Origin: Takakia lepidozioides
Taxonomy: Eukaryota; Streptophyta; Takakiopsida; Takakiales; Takakiaceae
Direction: 5' to 3'
Length of the DNA: 60,000 nucleotides
Assembly: GCA_030704615.1 (NCBI GenBank)
Contig: CM060733.1
Coordinates: 40,116,001 to 40,176,000, forward strand
Shown here: positions 36,950 through 48,960 of the stretch, in pieces
How the letters are laid out: each line of letters starts with the position of its first letter
How positions within the stretch are numbered: position 1 is the first letter of the stretch
Translations under genes and position numbers: made by a program
The notes under the pieces: model-generated
The model's input: the letters and a program-made list of their open reading frames with translations, nothing else
The model's database searches: none
Told to the model about the DNA's origin: nothing

Positions 36950-37030
36950 GGGGTCTATGGACGTATCGCTATAGCAAGCCAATGTTCGCAGGGAACGGCA
37001 TGAGCACTCTCTCCCTCTCTCTCTCTCTCA
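36950..37030 (+). mobile_element. Second LINE tail with CT repeat
   Basis: GGGGTCTATGGACG... through AACGGCATGAGC followed by CT repeats (37006-37030) repeats the end of the preceding LINE copy, suggesting two insertions or a tail duplication. Confidence 0.45.
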
Positions 37031-37366
37031 CATGCAACCCCCAACTGGGACATGTACACGGCCTCTGCATATTGCAGGCAACCATGCAGTTAGAGCTCAT
37101 GTACCTTATGAGATAAAGAAACATAGCAGAGTGACAAACAACATCAAAAACACGTCTAATCCAACACTTAGCACCTAAATCCAGTTTGCAGCAGAATAAC
37201 CCATGCAGTGAACTTTTTGGAAGCACTCTTCTGATGAGTACAGCACTCCAGAAAAATAAACATCTCCCGCACATATCTATAGGCTCTAGAAAAGATAACT
37301 CAATTCCCTCTAAACGGCAGGGATTATAATTTTGGGGGTATGGCAGACGCGATTGATGGAACAGAT

Positions 37367-40257
37367 CTACTGCCCGCCAAAGAAGTTACTGTTGATGATA
37401 GAGCGCAAAACTGGAATAATCCCAATAAGGACCATTTGCAGCTGCTCTGAACTGCTTGCTCGAATACTGATTTGGCCTGCACCCCTGTTATTTAAATTAG
37501 CACGACCAACCAGCATAGTCTTCCCCAACATGAACTGTGACTGCAGGTTCCCACCGATAGCCAAGTCCCCATGCCAATCCATGATTGATAGACCAAGTGT
37601 GGAAAGCGTACGACTCAGGGGGTACTCTTTCCCTCTCAGTGTGGCCTCCAAACTACCCCCAAATGCCTTGTCGCCGCGGCCTGTAAGAACCCCTCCATTT
37701 ACTACCATTTTCAACCTTTTCCCCACAATCAACCTATCTTCGAGCTTCAATCCACCAGCTATCGTATCCCCCAGCAAAGTGAAAGTCAGGCCTGCAGTCG
37801 TCTTGTTCCTCTTGAAGTTGTTAAACCGGGTCTCTGCCCTGAGAGTGTATGCAAGATCCTTCCCAATGGTTTGTACATCAAACCCGGTCAATGTCACTTT
37901 GCCCTCTCCATGCTTCAACGAGGCTGCACATTCAACGGTAACGTTTGCCTCCTTCTTATCCTTGGTGATCTGCCCTGATACAGATGCTGGCACTTTATCT
38001 GCCACAACAAAAACCTTTTCCACGTTGAAGCCATCATAGCCAGGGTCGTGGTCCCACCCATGGGTCTCCAATACAGGGCGTACCAACCACTGGTTGACTG
38101 TCTCCAGGTACCGGTATCTGCAACCGGAATGCTGGATGTGAGAAAGAGAAAAGCAGAAAAGAGCAAATTTTATCAAGCCAGTGCTGCCTATTGAGTCAAA
38201 ACCTCTCTGCAGAAATCAGCCACATTGTGAAATTTGACACCAACAAATTCAAAAAGGAAATTTTGTTGAAAAGGTGATCGTACCGATGACTGGGGTTATC
38301 CGAATCAAATGAAGGTGGCAGAGCCATGTCGGGCATGGGAACCGGAACAGCAGCCCTTCCAGCTTCATCATCAAGGTTGGAGCTCTCCTCAGGAGACAGT
38401 TCCTCTTTGGGCATGGTAGCAGCTCGTTTCCTCATCTCTTTCCGTCGCCGGAGTTCTTCCCTCCATTGCTTCTTCTGGAACAGCCTCTCCCGATCCTCCA
38501 CCTCTTCGAAGTACTGCTGCTTTTGCTCAGGGCTTAGCTCAGCCAGTTCTTCCTTTGCAAGGGGCCTGACAAGTGGGACATCAGAAAAACAGAATAGCTT
38601 GGACCATCAAACATTCATCTCACTAGGATAGACCAGGATACAAAGCCATGATGCACACTATCGTGGTTGGTATCACACCATCTTAAGCCTTACCCTCCCT
38701 GTCATACGTTTGGATCCTCTCATGACTAGGAGTGACACATTGTCCTGAAACGCTTTTGCCTCCCTGCCTACTGATCTGAACTAGTGCTAAGTGATCTAAT
38801 ATAATTTGACAAAAATACCTGAAAGACGGCAACTCATCATAGTCGTCACCATCTGACTCATCCTCTTCCAGCTCCTCATCTGTATCATCTTCATCGCCCA
38901 TCTGTTCATCTGGCATTTTGAGCTGTGCCCGAGACTGCAGGAGAGAGGAGAGGAGGAAAGGCAAGGGGGGTACACGTGGACGCTGCCCAAAGGGCCTTCC
39001 CGGGGTACTAGTGTCTTGAAGCTTCAGCAACAAATTGGCCTCAGCGAGTATCTTGGAGGCAAAACACAGTAACAAAAGCTGTGGTTTCCATATCTGCCCA
39101 TTTGGGAGCACACGCTGCCCTGACCGGTTGGTCCTGCAAGCAGGGTGATTTTCCACTAGAGACACAGGATTCATAAGCCTCATATCTCCAGCAGCTTGCC
39201 GAATCGTTTGTTGTACAACATGGGACCTCTGGGCTACAAACATCTCATAGCTCAACGGAACACCATTGGGTCCATCTGGCGGTGCTGATGAGGCATGGGT
39301 AAGAACCACAATGGCATTGAACCACACAGCAGCACCAAAGAGATCGGTTATTGTACGCAACAGAGGTAGATCTCCATAGTCTCGACTCTGCATATCGAGC
39401 CGGTCAAAATAAAGAACGATATCCGGGGATGATTTTCTGATGAACCTCTTCACTGACCCCATGATCCTTTCATTGTGTTGCTGATCAGCCACTGAAGGCA
39501 GCAGCCCTGGTGTGTCGATCACCCTCACCTGCACGACCAACATGAGACAGTTTCAGAGTTGGAAACAACCATAACCTACAGGAAATGTACTAGTTACACT
39601 TCACTGGCAATAGCCTCTTGTCGCAAGAGAGAAAGAGAGAGACACCATGCATATGTGGGGCCCAAACATGGTGTAGCCTTCCACATCTTGTGCTCCCAAT
39701 GCGTGTCTCCTTTTCAAATACCAACACAAAGGAGGATTTCCAAAGTAGGCTTTCACAAACAGTGGAGGCAGGGCTATGTGACCCTGTTTGTGCACGAAGC
39801 TCCCAGGAGTCCTTCTCTTGGCTCTCCTGTGTTCACTGGCTGTGTATCTGGCTCAAGCCTGCTAAACTGCCAAAGTAGATTGTACGAAACCCCCTTTGCA
39901 GCATGGCGTAGTGGGCCCATCAAACCGGACGGAAAGGGTGATAACCACGAGGACGCTGGGTTTTAGAGGCAAAGGTCTAAAATGGTCACTTATCCAGATG
40001 AGCCTGTGGGAAGCACATCTGCATGCACAAAGGGCAAGACAGCGTTTGCCATAGCCTTGTTGCCATAGACCCCGCACCCAGATTCGGTGGAAGAAGAGTA
40101 ATCAGCACTACCTTTGGCCAACTAGTACCATACCCTTCAGATCATCCTTAAGAGCCTCACCAATGTCACAAACCGGAAACAAGTCCAGGGTTTATGCATA
40201 ACTTCAGACATTCTTCGTGCTTCCGACATGGCCTTATACACATGAGCCTCCAAAGAG

Positions 40258-40304
<47 letters not shown>

Positions 40305-43063
40305 ACCCAACTGGCCACAAAGTACCATTGAGATCAGATACCCTGCACGATACTAGCGATCCTGGAGCTCCTCATGTGGTTTTCAGCCTCAACCCACCAG
40401 AGTAAGAAATTTAACCCAGAAGTTGTCAGAGCCAACCACCAATAATCGGTCTCCAATTGTGATGTTGTACTGAGGGCTGGGACAGACATTGGTCAAAAAC
40501 TGTGACATCTACATCACTGCACTACCAGTCAGAGAATAGGAACTGTAGGGCACAATCATAAACTGTTCTCCCAAGATTGGCTATGACATACCATTGGCCA
40601 ACTAGTATCATACCTTAATGCCATGCACACTCCCGATAATCTCTTGCACCTTGTTGGTCGACGGGTTGAACGCATTTGTCCCACTGCGAGGCTCATCAAA
40701 AATGGAATTGATAGTGGCACTCTTACCCACCCCTGTTTTCCCCAGTAGCAAAATTGTGCATGCAAAATCAAGCTCCTCTTCTTGGCCAGAAGCTTCTTGT
40801 TCCTCTGCTATGGCATTTGCACGGTCAAAGCTGAAGGCGCCAGCTCGGCTAGCAGTTCGACCCCCTCTTAACTGTTCAGCTAAACCCAGGCGATAAAGAA
40901 CTTGGGCTACCACTACATTTTGGGGAGACTGGCCAAGCCGGTGAGCTAGCCTCAAAAACTTCACCCGAATATTCTGGAGTTTCTCGCGTGTCTCATCATT
41001 TCCATCATTGTTTCCATCACCATTTGAAGGATTCTCCTCTGCTGGGGCAGATAACTGAGAGGCAGCCGGACCGTTGCTGCGCTGTACCTGCCTTGATGCT
41101 GGTTCCAAAGACGTGACCGAACGACTCCGCGCCGTTGGCCTGTCTGGTAGAGAAGGCCCTGCGGCACCCAAAGACGGGGGCTTGGGGATTGCTTTTGACC
41201 GCTCCAAATCTAAATCTGCCCGTTCATCTTCCTCGTCATCTTCCTCTTCCTCTGACTCATCAACTACAGACCCACCCCTAACTTCCTCGGGAACAACCTG
41301 TGCTGGTCCTTCTTCCTCCTTTTTAACACCATGCTCATTCGTGATGAGTGGAACTGGTGTCTCCTCTACATCCTTTGTAGCTTTGAACTCTGGAGCAATG
41401 CTCTGTGGAGCTGCCACAGTCTCTTCTTGATCCTGGGAATCATCAACTCCAGACCCATCCCTAATTTCTTCAGGGACAACCTGTGCTGGTGGCTCTTCTT
41501 CCCTTTTCTCACCATGTCCATTACCATCTTCGGATATGCGTGGAACTGGTGTCTCCTCTGCCTCTGCATCCCCATTAGCCTCCCCTGCTTTCGGCTCCGG
41601 GGCACTGATCTGTGCTGGTGTCACAGTCTCCTCTTCCCCTGCTTTTGACTCTGGGGCAGAGACCTGTGCAGGTGCTACAGTCTCCTTCTGATCCTCTGAC
41701 TCGTCCACTCCAGATGCATCCCTAACCTCTTCAGGGACAACAGGTGCTGCTTCTTCTTCTTCTTTTTCATCCCCATTAGTATGTTGGGTTATCACTGGAA
41801 CTGGTGGCTTCTCTACCTCTGCATCCCCAGCAACCTCTGGTTCTTTCAACTCTGGAGCAATGCCCTGTGCAGGGGCAGTCTCTTCCTGATCCTCTGCCCT
41901 GTCCGCTGCAGACCCATCCATTACTTCTTGGGGAGCACCCGGTGCTGCTGGTTGTGCTGCTGGTTCATCTCCCTTTCCATCACCATTGGCATCTTGGGAA
42001 ACGACTGGAACTGGTTCCTGTGCATCCCCAGAAACTTCCAGTGCTTTTGACGATGCCGGGATGGTCGGTGCAGGTGCTAGAGAATCGTCCTGATCCTCTG
42101 ATTGGTCCTCCACTCCAGACCCCTTTCTAACTTCTTCAGGAACCACCTGTGGTTCTGGTTCCTCCTCTACCTCTGCATCCCTTCCAGTCTCTTCCTCTTC
42201 ATCCTTTGATTCTCTGGCAATAATTCGTGCTACTGCCTCGTCATCTTCTCCATCTTCCTTAGATTCTCGGGCTATGATCCGGGCAACCGGCTCTTCCTCC
42301 TCCTCTTGCTCACCATCTTCCTCTTCATCCCCATCATCCTCTTCATCCCCGTCCTCCTCTTGCTCTTCATCATCTTCGTGATCTCCGTCCTCCTCATGAC
42401 CTCCCTCGTCATCCTTGGATTCTCGTGCAATGATTCGCGCTACTGGCTCATCCTCCTCTTGGTCCACATCACTATCTTCATCCTCTCCATCATTTGCTTC
42501 TTCAAAATCGTCGCCCATCTCTCCATACACGCTCTCAACATCTATACGCCATGCGCATAACAAGGGTCAGTGCATCCCTTTTCAACCTCGAGTGAACATG
42601 CACTCCATTTCTCTCCCCCCTCCCCATATGGATTCTCCCATGCCAAATCATGCACCACCGTTGCTCACCATAAACACAACTACATACTTGGCAAACAACG
42701 TAAACTAGTAAACTACGAGGGCATTTCTGCAGGCACGCTCCTATTCTGCCGTGATGCAAAACAAGCTCAAGCAGCAAAGCACGGAGGTGCAATCCCCAAA
42801 CAAAGGCTGCCCTTGAGCACGCAAAATCGGGATGCAGCCAACAACCCACCTGAGCCAATCAAGCGGGGCACACTATGCGCATCTTCGAATGTCTCTCCGT
42901 CATGAGACAGGGCATCCCCATTCAAGGACTCTCCATCCACGGAACCGTCCTGCCAGTTTTCGGCACCGAGATGGTCCGCCGCTGGCACGAATACCTTGGC
43001 TGCAGCATCTTGAGAGGCGTCAGCTGCTGCAGGCTCGGCCGCCATATCCCTCACAGCATCCAT
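37367..43063 (-). CDS. TOC159-like: TOC159-family chloroplast protein import receptor GTPase
   Basis: Five exons: 42850-43063, 40614-42541, 38819-39528, 38284-38565 and 37367-38117. Phases agree and give 1294 residues. The start is the ATG at 43063 (ACAACCATGG context). Residues about 70-560 form the acidic A domain. The GTPase domain follows: P-loop GKTGVGKS at 672-679, DTPG at 719-722, LTHA at about 790-793. Residues about 952-1294 match the membrane-anchoring M domain (QKKQWREELRR; HGWDHDPGYDGFNVEK; end NSNFFGGQ). Known role of the family: recognising preprotein transit peptides in the outer chloroplast envelope together with TOC34 and TOC75. The A domain repeats VARIIARESK three times and a roughly 70-residue unit about five times. 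TOC132/120-type versus TOC159-type cannot be decided here. Confidence 0.93.
39995..40110 (-). mobile_element. LINE tail fragment inside a TOC intron
   Basis: On the minus strand CCGAATCTGGGTGCGGGGTC followed by TATGGCAACAAGGC matches the LINE tail at 36800-36845. It lies in the intron 39529-40613. Confidence 0.5.
40114..40614. repeat. 21-bp direct repeats 480 bp apart in a TOC intron
   Basis: TTGGCCAACTAGTACCATAC at 40114 recurs with one mismatch at 40594; the full match is 21 bases. The second copy overlaps the splice donor of exon 2 (donor at 40613/40614). Between them lies a GA microsatellite. Confidence 0.75.
40254..40303. repeat. (GA)n microsatellite
   Basis: About 50 bases of GA repeat with one AGC interruption, in the second intron of the TOC gene. 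Confidence 0.95.
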
Positions 43064-43239
43064 GGTTGTTGCAGGCAATCTAGCAGCCGTGCTCTCTCAT
43101 CCCTTCACACAAAACCCCACCTTTGTGTGTGTGTCTTAGTCCCAAAACCCCAGCCTGCCTGCGCAGTGTAAGTGTGTGTAGTCCCTTGAGCCACGGAAGA
43201 TGAACAGATAAGACTGCCAAGGGGCGGCCCTAGCTGCCC

Positions 43240-43320
43240 TCCCTATGCTCCCCCTCCCCCCTCACTAATCCCCCTCCACTCTCACTAATCAGCCACTATT
43301 GTCACTAACCCCTCCTTTAC
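43240..43320. repeat. Short CTCACTAATC tandem motif
   Basis: The motif CTCACTAAYC recurs three or four times in a C-rich stretch upstream of the TOC gene, possibly in its promoter region. Confidence 0.5.
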
Positions 43321-43375
43321 TGTCCCGGGCTACTAACTAACCCTACCGCATTTCCTGCAAACCCTAATCCAGAGC

Positions 43376-43735
43376 TATGTGCTCTGGGCATCATGCATCT
43401 CTGTTCATCCATTTCAACGTCCTCGTTGGAATAAATCATCCATTAGTCCATTGGAAGGTTGTTGATGTTGTGGGATGTGCATGGTGGCATATGATTAATA
43501 ACATCCTCGCAGAAAATTATTCGGACTACGAAATTGTTCGATACGGTAGATAGGTAATGACTGGCTCGGTTTATGTGCTCTGGGCATCATGCATCTCTGT
43601 TCATCCATTTCAACGTCCTCGTTCTGATAGATCATCCGATTGTTGATGTTGTGGGATGTGCACCGTCGCATATGATAAATGACATCCTCGCGAAAATTTA
43701 TTCGGACTACCAAATTGTTCGATAGGACGGAGGTT
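43376..43735. repeat. 196-bp-period tandem duplication
   Basis: TATGTGCTCTGGGCATCATG occurs at 43376 and 43572, and the following 160-190 bases (including TTGTTGATGTTGTGGGATGT and AAATTGTTCGATA) are repeated with small gaps. No coding function seen. Confidence 0.85.
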
Positions 43736-43739
43736 GGGC

Positions 43740-45676
43740 AGCGCATGAGCACAAGTAAATATTAAGGACATTCCTTAAATGTTTTCGAATACTCTCCAAA
43801 ATTGAGAAACTAAAAACTTTGCGAAACTTTTTTTAACTGCTCACATAGGCCCTCACAACATCACTTAAGAAACAAGTAACACCTATACACGATAAACATG
43901 TTACCCTATAGGCGTGGGGTTTCCTCACGTTATGCGAACCGGATACCCCAAAAAACCCCAAAAAAACAAATTTCGTGGTTTTCAGTCCGGGTATTGGCAG
44001 TATAAGCCCTAGAAAGTTATTTTCGCATTGAGAAAATAAATTTGAAGGTAACTCAGATGTAATTCCTATGACCGCAGTTTGAAAACATTTAACCCCTATG
44101 ACCGCGAGTTGTGCTCACGCCGTGCTCACGCTCTGCTCATAGGATACCAACCCCCCATAGGACCGATACTACCCACAATAGAGTTCTCCAATGCGACCGG
44201 ATAAATTTATCCACAAGCATGGATTTGAACGATACTTTTCTTACTTTGCATGGATGAATGTATGTATACAATTCACTATGCAATTCCGTTGTGATGGCGA
44301 TGTTCACCTAGGAGAAGTTGAGTACCAAAATGGGAATTTCTACATAATATAGGAATATCCATAGAATCTTTATGGTGACACAAAAAAGAGCTGAGGCAAC
44401 AAAAAATTTGAGAATCTGTTATGCTCCCTCGGCCACAAGCCATCCACAAGTACACAATCGACCCTTGCATGAGGTACCCATTCCAAAAAGCATATTGCAG
44501 TAGTTTAGGATATTCCAATATTTGAAGTGATATTTAGATGTCAAATATTTTTTATTTTTTGTAAGTCTTATGGCATTTCTTTCATAGATTCCAACTAAAT
44601 TTTGTCACCTGGTATTTTTAATTAACTCGTTGTGCCTGGATTGCTGCATAATTAACCTCACAATGTCCTCCGTTGTGGCAGTGAGGATGTCCACCAGATG
44701 CGCCGTAGAGGAGGCACTCCAGGAAGAATGTACGGATTCGTCCATGTTTGTTGTAGGCATGTCAATGTCGGAGTCCAGGCACATTTCTTGCACATGCACA
44801 TTATCAGGTTACAAGCAAATTACAAACAATGACTAGCATAATATTGAACGAGACGTGAACTCGTCCAACTCACCTCCCGCATATAGTCGCCAAACTGGAG
44901 GAAACGATAATGTCACCATGCTAGCCAACTGACCATTGCTCCCTCGTCTGATTTCTTTACAGCACTTGACGTTGTCCACATAACCACTAGTAATGGTACT
45001 ATGCCCGGATATCTATTGGATGTCTAAATATAAATACAACAATATATGAAGCAAGCCAGTTTGTTGGCCTTGCCTTCCTAAGGCATAACTACGCAAAGGG
45101 TTGAGCGGCTTATCGCTGCTATAGCACCAATACTTTCTATTACACTTCCAATTCGATAGAGAGAGTTGCCACTAGAATATTTTGTCCATATTTTTAATGG
45201 ATGATATCCCCTGGATGAACAGTTCATGGTCAGAACCAGTTTTGTTTGGCCTTCGGGTCCGGAGTTCAACTTCTTGTGCATGCCATAAATGAGGATATTA
45301 CCCTGTGTGCCACCCGGGTGATTCAGGGCTCAAATCCTATTACCGCAATATTTATCAATAGGTCTCCGATGCAACACAAAAAGCATTGAGGATCTCAACA
45401 ATGTTATGCACGTTGACAAGCTAGGAAACGCTACTCCCCATATTTTTTTGTGCTCCTCATAATCTGCATAGCTGGCCTCTTCGTGTCCAATCAAAACGTT
45501 CCACATAGGTGTGGTTGTGCATTAGGCATAAACTAAGGGTTGTAACTTGTAACCCGAGCTGTGTCGCTCCTTGTCGCAGAATTGACAAACCGAGCATTAG
45601 CAGCTATGCTGCTCGGGGGTTGGTATCTCGTGAGCAGGAAAAAAAAAACAAGCATGAGCACGACCCACTATTATCA
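43740..45676. other. AT-rich intergenic DNA
   Basis: Short open frames only, none with coding character. Reads like old, unrecognised repeat DNA. Confidence 0.4.
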
Positions 45677-46336
45677 GGGTAAACATGTTTGCAAACTGGA
45701 ATATAAGTCATAGGCGGACCAGGGTACTGCTACATTAATAGGGTTAGTTACATGGTCTATGAGTATATTTTAGCTAAAAACCCTATTTTAGCTGAAGTGG
45801 TGTTCCGCTATTACATATTTGTGTTTTATAGAGGATTTTAGTTATAGAGATATTTGATATTATAATGTTATGAGCAACAGTTCGCTAGCGAAATTACCTC
45901 AAAAATTGTGCTCACACAATGAGTTTTGTTGGCAAAATAAACCAAAAAATAAAATGAAATCGAAAATGCAGTATTCTTCTAATTTCGAAACTACTCAAAA
46001 ATTTGTGCTTACATGAGCACCATGAGTTTCGTTGGCGAAACAAACCCAAAAAATCAATCAATCAATCAATCAATCGAAAAGATAGTTCGCGCGACTCGCA
46101 CAAATTCTGATGTAATTGTGCAATTTTGTCACGTGAGCGTATTTTCGTTTCATTATAGGGATATTTTTGGAATCTATAAAATATTCTAGTTCGCTCGCGT
46201 GAGTACGCTCAGACGCTGCCCAACCTCTGCTGCCCCCTGCGCTACCTAGTAAATAGACCATGTAAATGACGAGAATGACGTAGCAGTACCCAATGCCCGC
46301 CTATGGCTCGTATTTCCGTTTGCAAACATATTACCC
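45677..46336. mobile_element. Inverted-repeat element (MITE-like)
   Basis: The first and last roughly 88 bases are imperfect inverted copies of each other: GGGTAAACATGTTTGCAAAC at 45677, and GTTTGCAAACATATTACCC ending at 46336, with further matching inward (GCCTATG, GTAGCAGTACCC or complement, ACCATGTAA). TATCA precedes the left end and occurs one base beyond the right end, a possible target duplication. An (ATCA)n run at 46053-46075 lies inside. No transposase frame is visible. Confidence 0.7.
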
Positions 46337-46778
46337 ATATCACCGGGCCTGTGATAGCGTGGACGGTTTTCCTACTACAAGTGATCCAACACACAACCAA
46401 CTCCTCTTATCTGTGGGAGTCTGGGGAAATGTAGCACAAACAATAGAGGGATTCTTTCCTGAATGTCCAGTGGTCATATGCATTGCTGCTAGATCGGCCG
46501 GCCCCACCCAAGGAAGGGAATTCCGCCTCTTTTATTGGTGCATCATCCCTCTTGCATGGCGTGGGAGTTGAACAAACAAACAATGCGTCTGGTGTGTTCA
46601 ACAAAAGTCACATGAGGTGTGGGGTGGACTAAGTAGTGGGGTGGTGAGGTTGGTGCCAAATTGACTACCGAGTTCAACATTTGGCCCACAAGCTTACTGG
46701 CTCTCTTGTAGAGAGAGACTTTGCAACATGTTGAAGTCAATGGAGAAAATGTGGTCAAAGGACCTTACACCACGTCCG

Positions 46779-46892
46779 GGCTCTGATTTGTGCTGAGGTA
46801 TGCACCTTACTCTCACCTTCCTCTTATGTTTTGCCAAAGCGTCAAGGCTCCGATTTGTGCTGAGGTATGCACCTTACTCTTTTATGTTTTTC
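46779..46892. repeat. 67-bp-period tandem repeat
   Basis: GGCTCTGATTTGTGCTGAGG at 46779 recurs with one change at 46846, together with the following GTATGCACCTTACTCT and TATGTTTT...CCAAAGC. Confidence 0.8.
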
Positions 46893-46899
46893 CAAAGCA

Positions 46900-48776
46900 A
46901 GAGAGCCTATCGCCCTGTTAGGCTTGTTTTTTCCTTGCTCTCCGGTCAGTCAATATGATCTTCAGGGCTCCAGCCCCTTTCAATATCATACTTTCAAACA
47001 ACAACAAAAACAGTAATACACTTTCTAGTGATAACTATATAGTTATCCAATAAGTCAACAAGGACACCCCACTTGGATAATACATCAATATATATGACCG
47101 CAACCAAAGTTAGCGTAAATAAGAGCCTCTTCCCTTTGCTATTGTCCCTTTGGGGGGTGGGCTCTATTACTTGGATAACAGATTTTGGGTGGGATGTGGT
47201 GCCAAGTTTGACTTGCTTTCCTTTTGTAGTAAAGCTTTTGTGGTCCCTTGACATCTCTCTAACACAAATCATAATCTCTTCAAATAAGAGCCACCTTCAG
47301 AACTAACTTAGGAACTGGCTCAAGTCACTTATTTACGTCTACTTTGCCGGAGTCTTCTCTCACTTCAAACAAATAACCTACAAAATTAGACAAAATGTTG
47401 ATGATACTTGGATGCGCTAGGTTTTTTTTTTCCCTTTAATTTTCAAAGGGAAACACCTGGGAGCAGGCTATTCGTCGTGTACAATCCCAGAAAAAGAATA
47501 TATTGCCACTCAACTCTTTGTGAATCAAGATATTAAATTTATGTTCAACACTACTGGCTGGATCAATCATGTCGCCTATCACTAAAGCAACTCCTCCCAA
47601 TTATGTTTTTTCTAAAATTGAAAGGGAGACAGCCAACAGCAAGAAAAATAAAATAAAAAATAAAACAGACCGGATTACATGCTCTTCAATGTTTTTTTTC
47701 TGGGAAAAAATGGCCAGATTTTGACCTGGAAAATGGGTCAGCTACATGTACAAATGAATTATAGGGGTAAAATCCGAAAATTTCACAAGTAGTTGAGAAT
47801 TAGGAGCCTAATTTTGCAGACGTGGCCCAGTTAAAACGTGCCACTTGGAATATAGCCACTTTTCTATCCCTGCCACCTCGTTATTCTTGCCACATGGGCA
47901 CTGGACAGAATTCACATGTGGCCCCGCCTGCGATTTTGAAAAAATGAAAAGAAAAACACTAACTTGCTCTTTAGTTTGTGACATTTTTCATATTTGTTTT
48001 CGACCCGCTTTATTTTTATTTATTTTTATTTTATTTTTAAAGTGCATAAATAATATTATACTACAATTGTCATTATTTATAACCGGGATCGGGGTGGGAA
48101 AAAGTTAGGATGGTTGAACGGTTCAACGATCATCAAATGGCATCATCCCATTCGACGATGTGTCCGCCACATGGCACGTTTTCACCCCTATGCTCTGTAC
48201 GTTTGCCAAGTGGACACATCGTGGTCGCTCCAAGTTCGGATCATTGGGAGTCGTCTCACTGGAACGGGATATATGGGTCACGTAATTAATTGGAATAAAA
48301 GAAATTACGAAATTACAATGTTTTACATAAATATTAAACAAATAAGCAGCGGTCGGAGGGGTCCGTCGGCGTGTTGGACTCCACTCGCAGTCTGCGGAAC
48401 CCATTCTATTAACAGACATCTGCCCCAGGGTGGCTGCCCTGGCTGCCCAGGCGTCATCGGGCATGGAGGAAAAATTGTTACGGAGGCTACTTGTCCCTGG
48501 GCAGACAAGGATTGTTTTTCGGGGCAGACCTAGGAAGGTTCAAAGGCCTGCCCGGCTCTCTTATTTGAGGATTTGTACCCTAATAAGGTGCGGAGCTGTG
48601 GCTATGGATGCCTGCAGAGGTTACTTAGAGGCGTGTTGATGTGGACGTGCGTGATGGGGGAGGGACATGGTGTGTTGAGGTCTGTTGATGCTCTGTTGAT
48701 GCTCTGTTTCCTGGTGAGGGAAGACGAGCAGTTATAGATCTGAAGGGAGTTGGAGGAGTCGAGCAAGTGTGGAAGA
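46900..48776. other. AT-rich intergenic DNA upstream of the plus-strand exon
   Basis: No gene is supported. Several open frames (for example 46994-47272 and 47845-48108) lack recognisable domains. Confidence 0.4.
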
Positions 48777-48960
48777 ATGGGGCGGGGGGCCGCTGAGGCT
48801 GGAGCAGCTGATGCATCTGAAGGTGCATACAAATCGTTTGGCCCTGCGGCGGAGAGAGGTGGTGGGGATGAGAGCCCGCGGGATGGTTCGGGGGACGGAG
48901 TGGGTGCGTCTCGTGATGGAGATGCAGTGGAGGATGCTGTGCCCAGCATGACTGGCTCAG
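48777..48960 (+). pseudogene. Orphan copy of the TOC159-type first exon
   Basis: The frame from ATG 48777 (MGRGAAEAGAADASEGAYKS...) to the donor GGCTCAG|GTGAGT aligns with exon 1 of the TOC gene (AAADASQDAAAKVF... to GGCTCAG|GTGGGT), including the closing Gly-Ser and the same donor phase (1). No GTPase or M-domain exon follows within the window. It is either the first exon of a lost paralogue or is spliced to something I did not find; it does not match in phase the next recognised exon at 50712. Confidence 0.6.

Noticed and set aside
36860-37030. A CRISPR-like or regularly spaced repeat array
   Set aside because: The spacing is irregular and the repeats are CT microsatellites at the ends of LINE fragments in a plant genome.
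40608-40896. Plus-strand open frames opposite the TOC gene
   Set aside because: They mirror the biased codon use of the acidic and GTPase exons and have no independent evidence.
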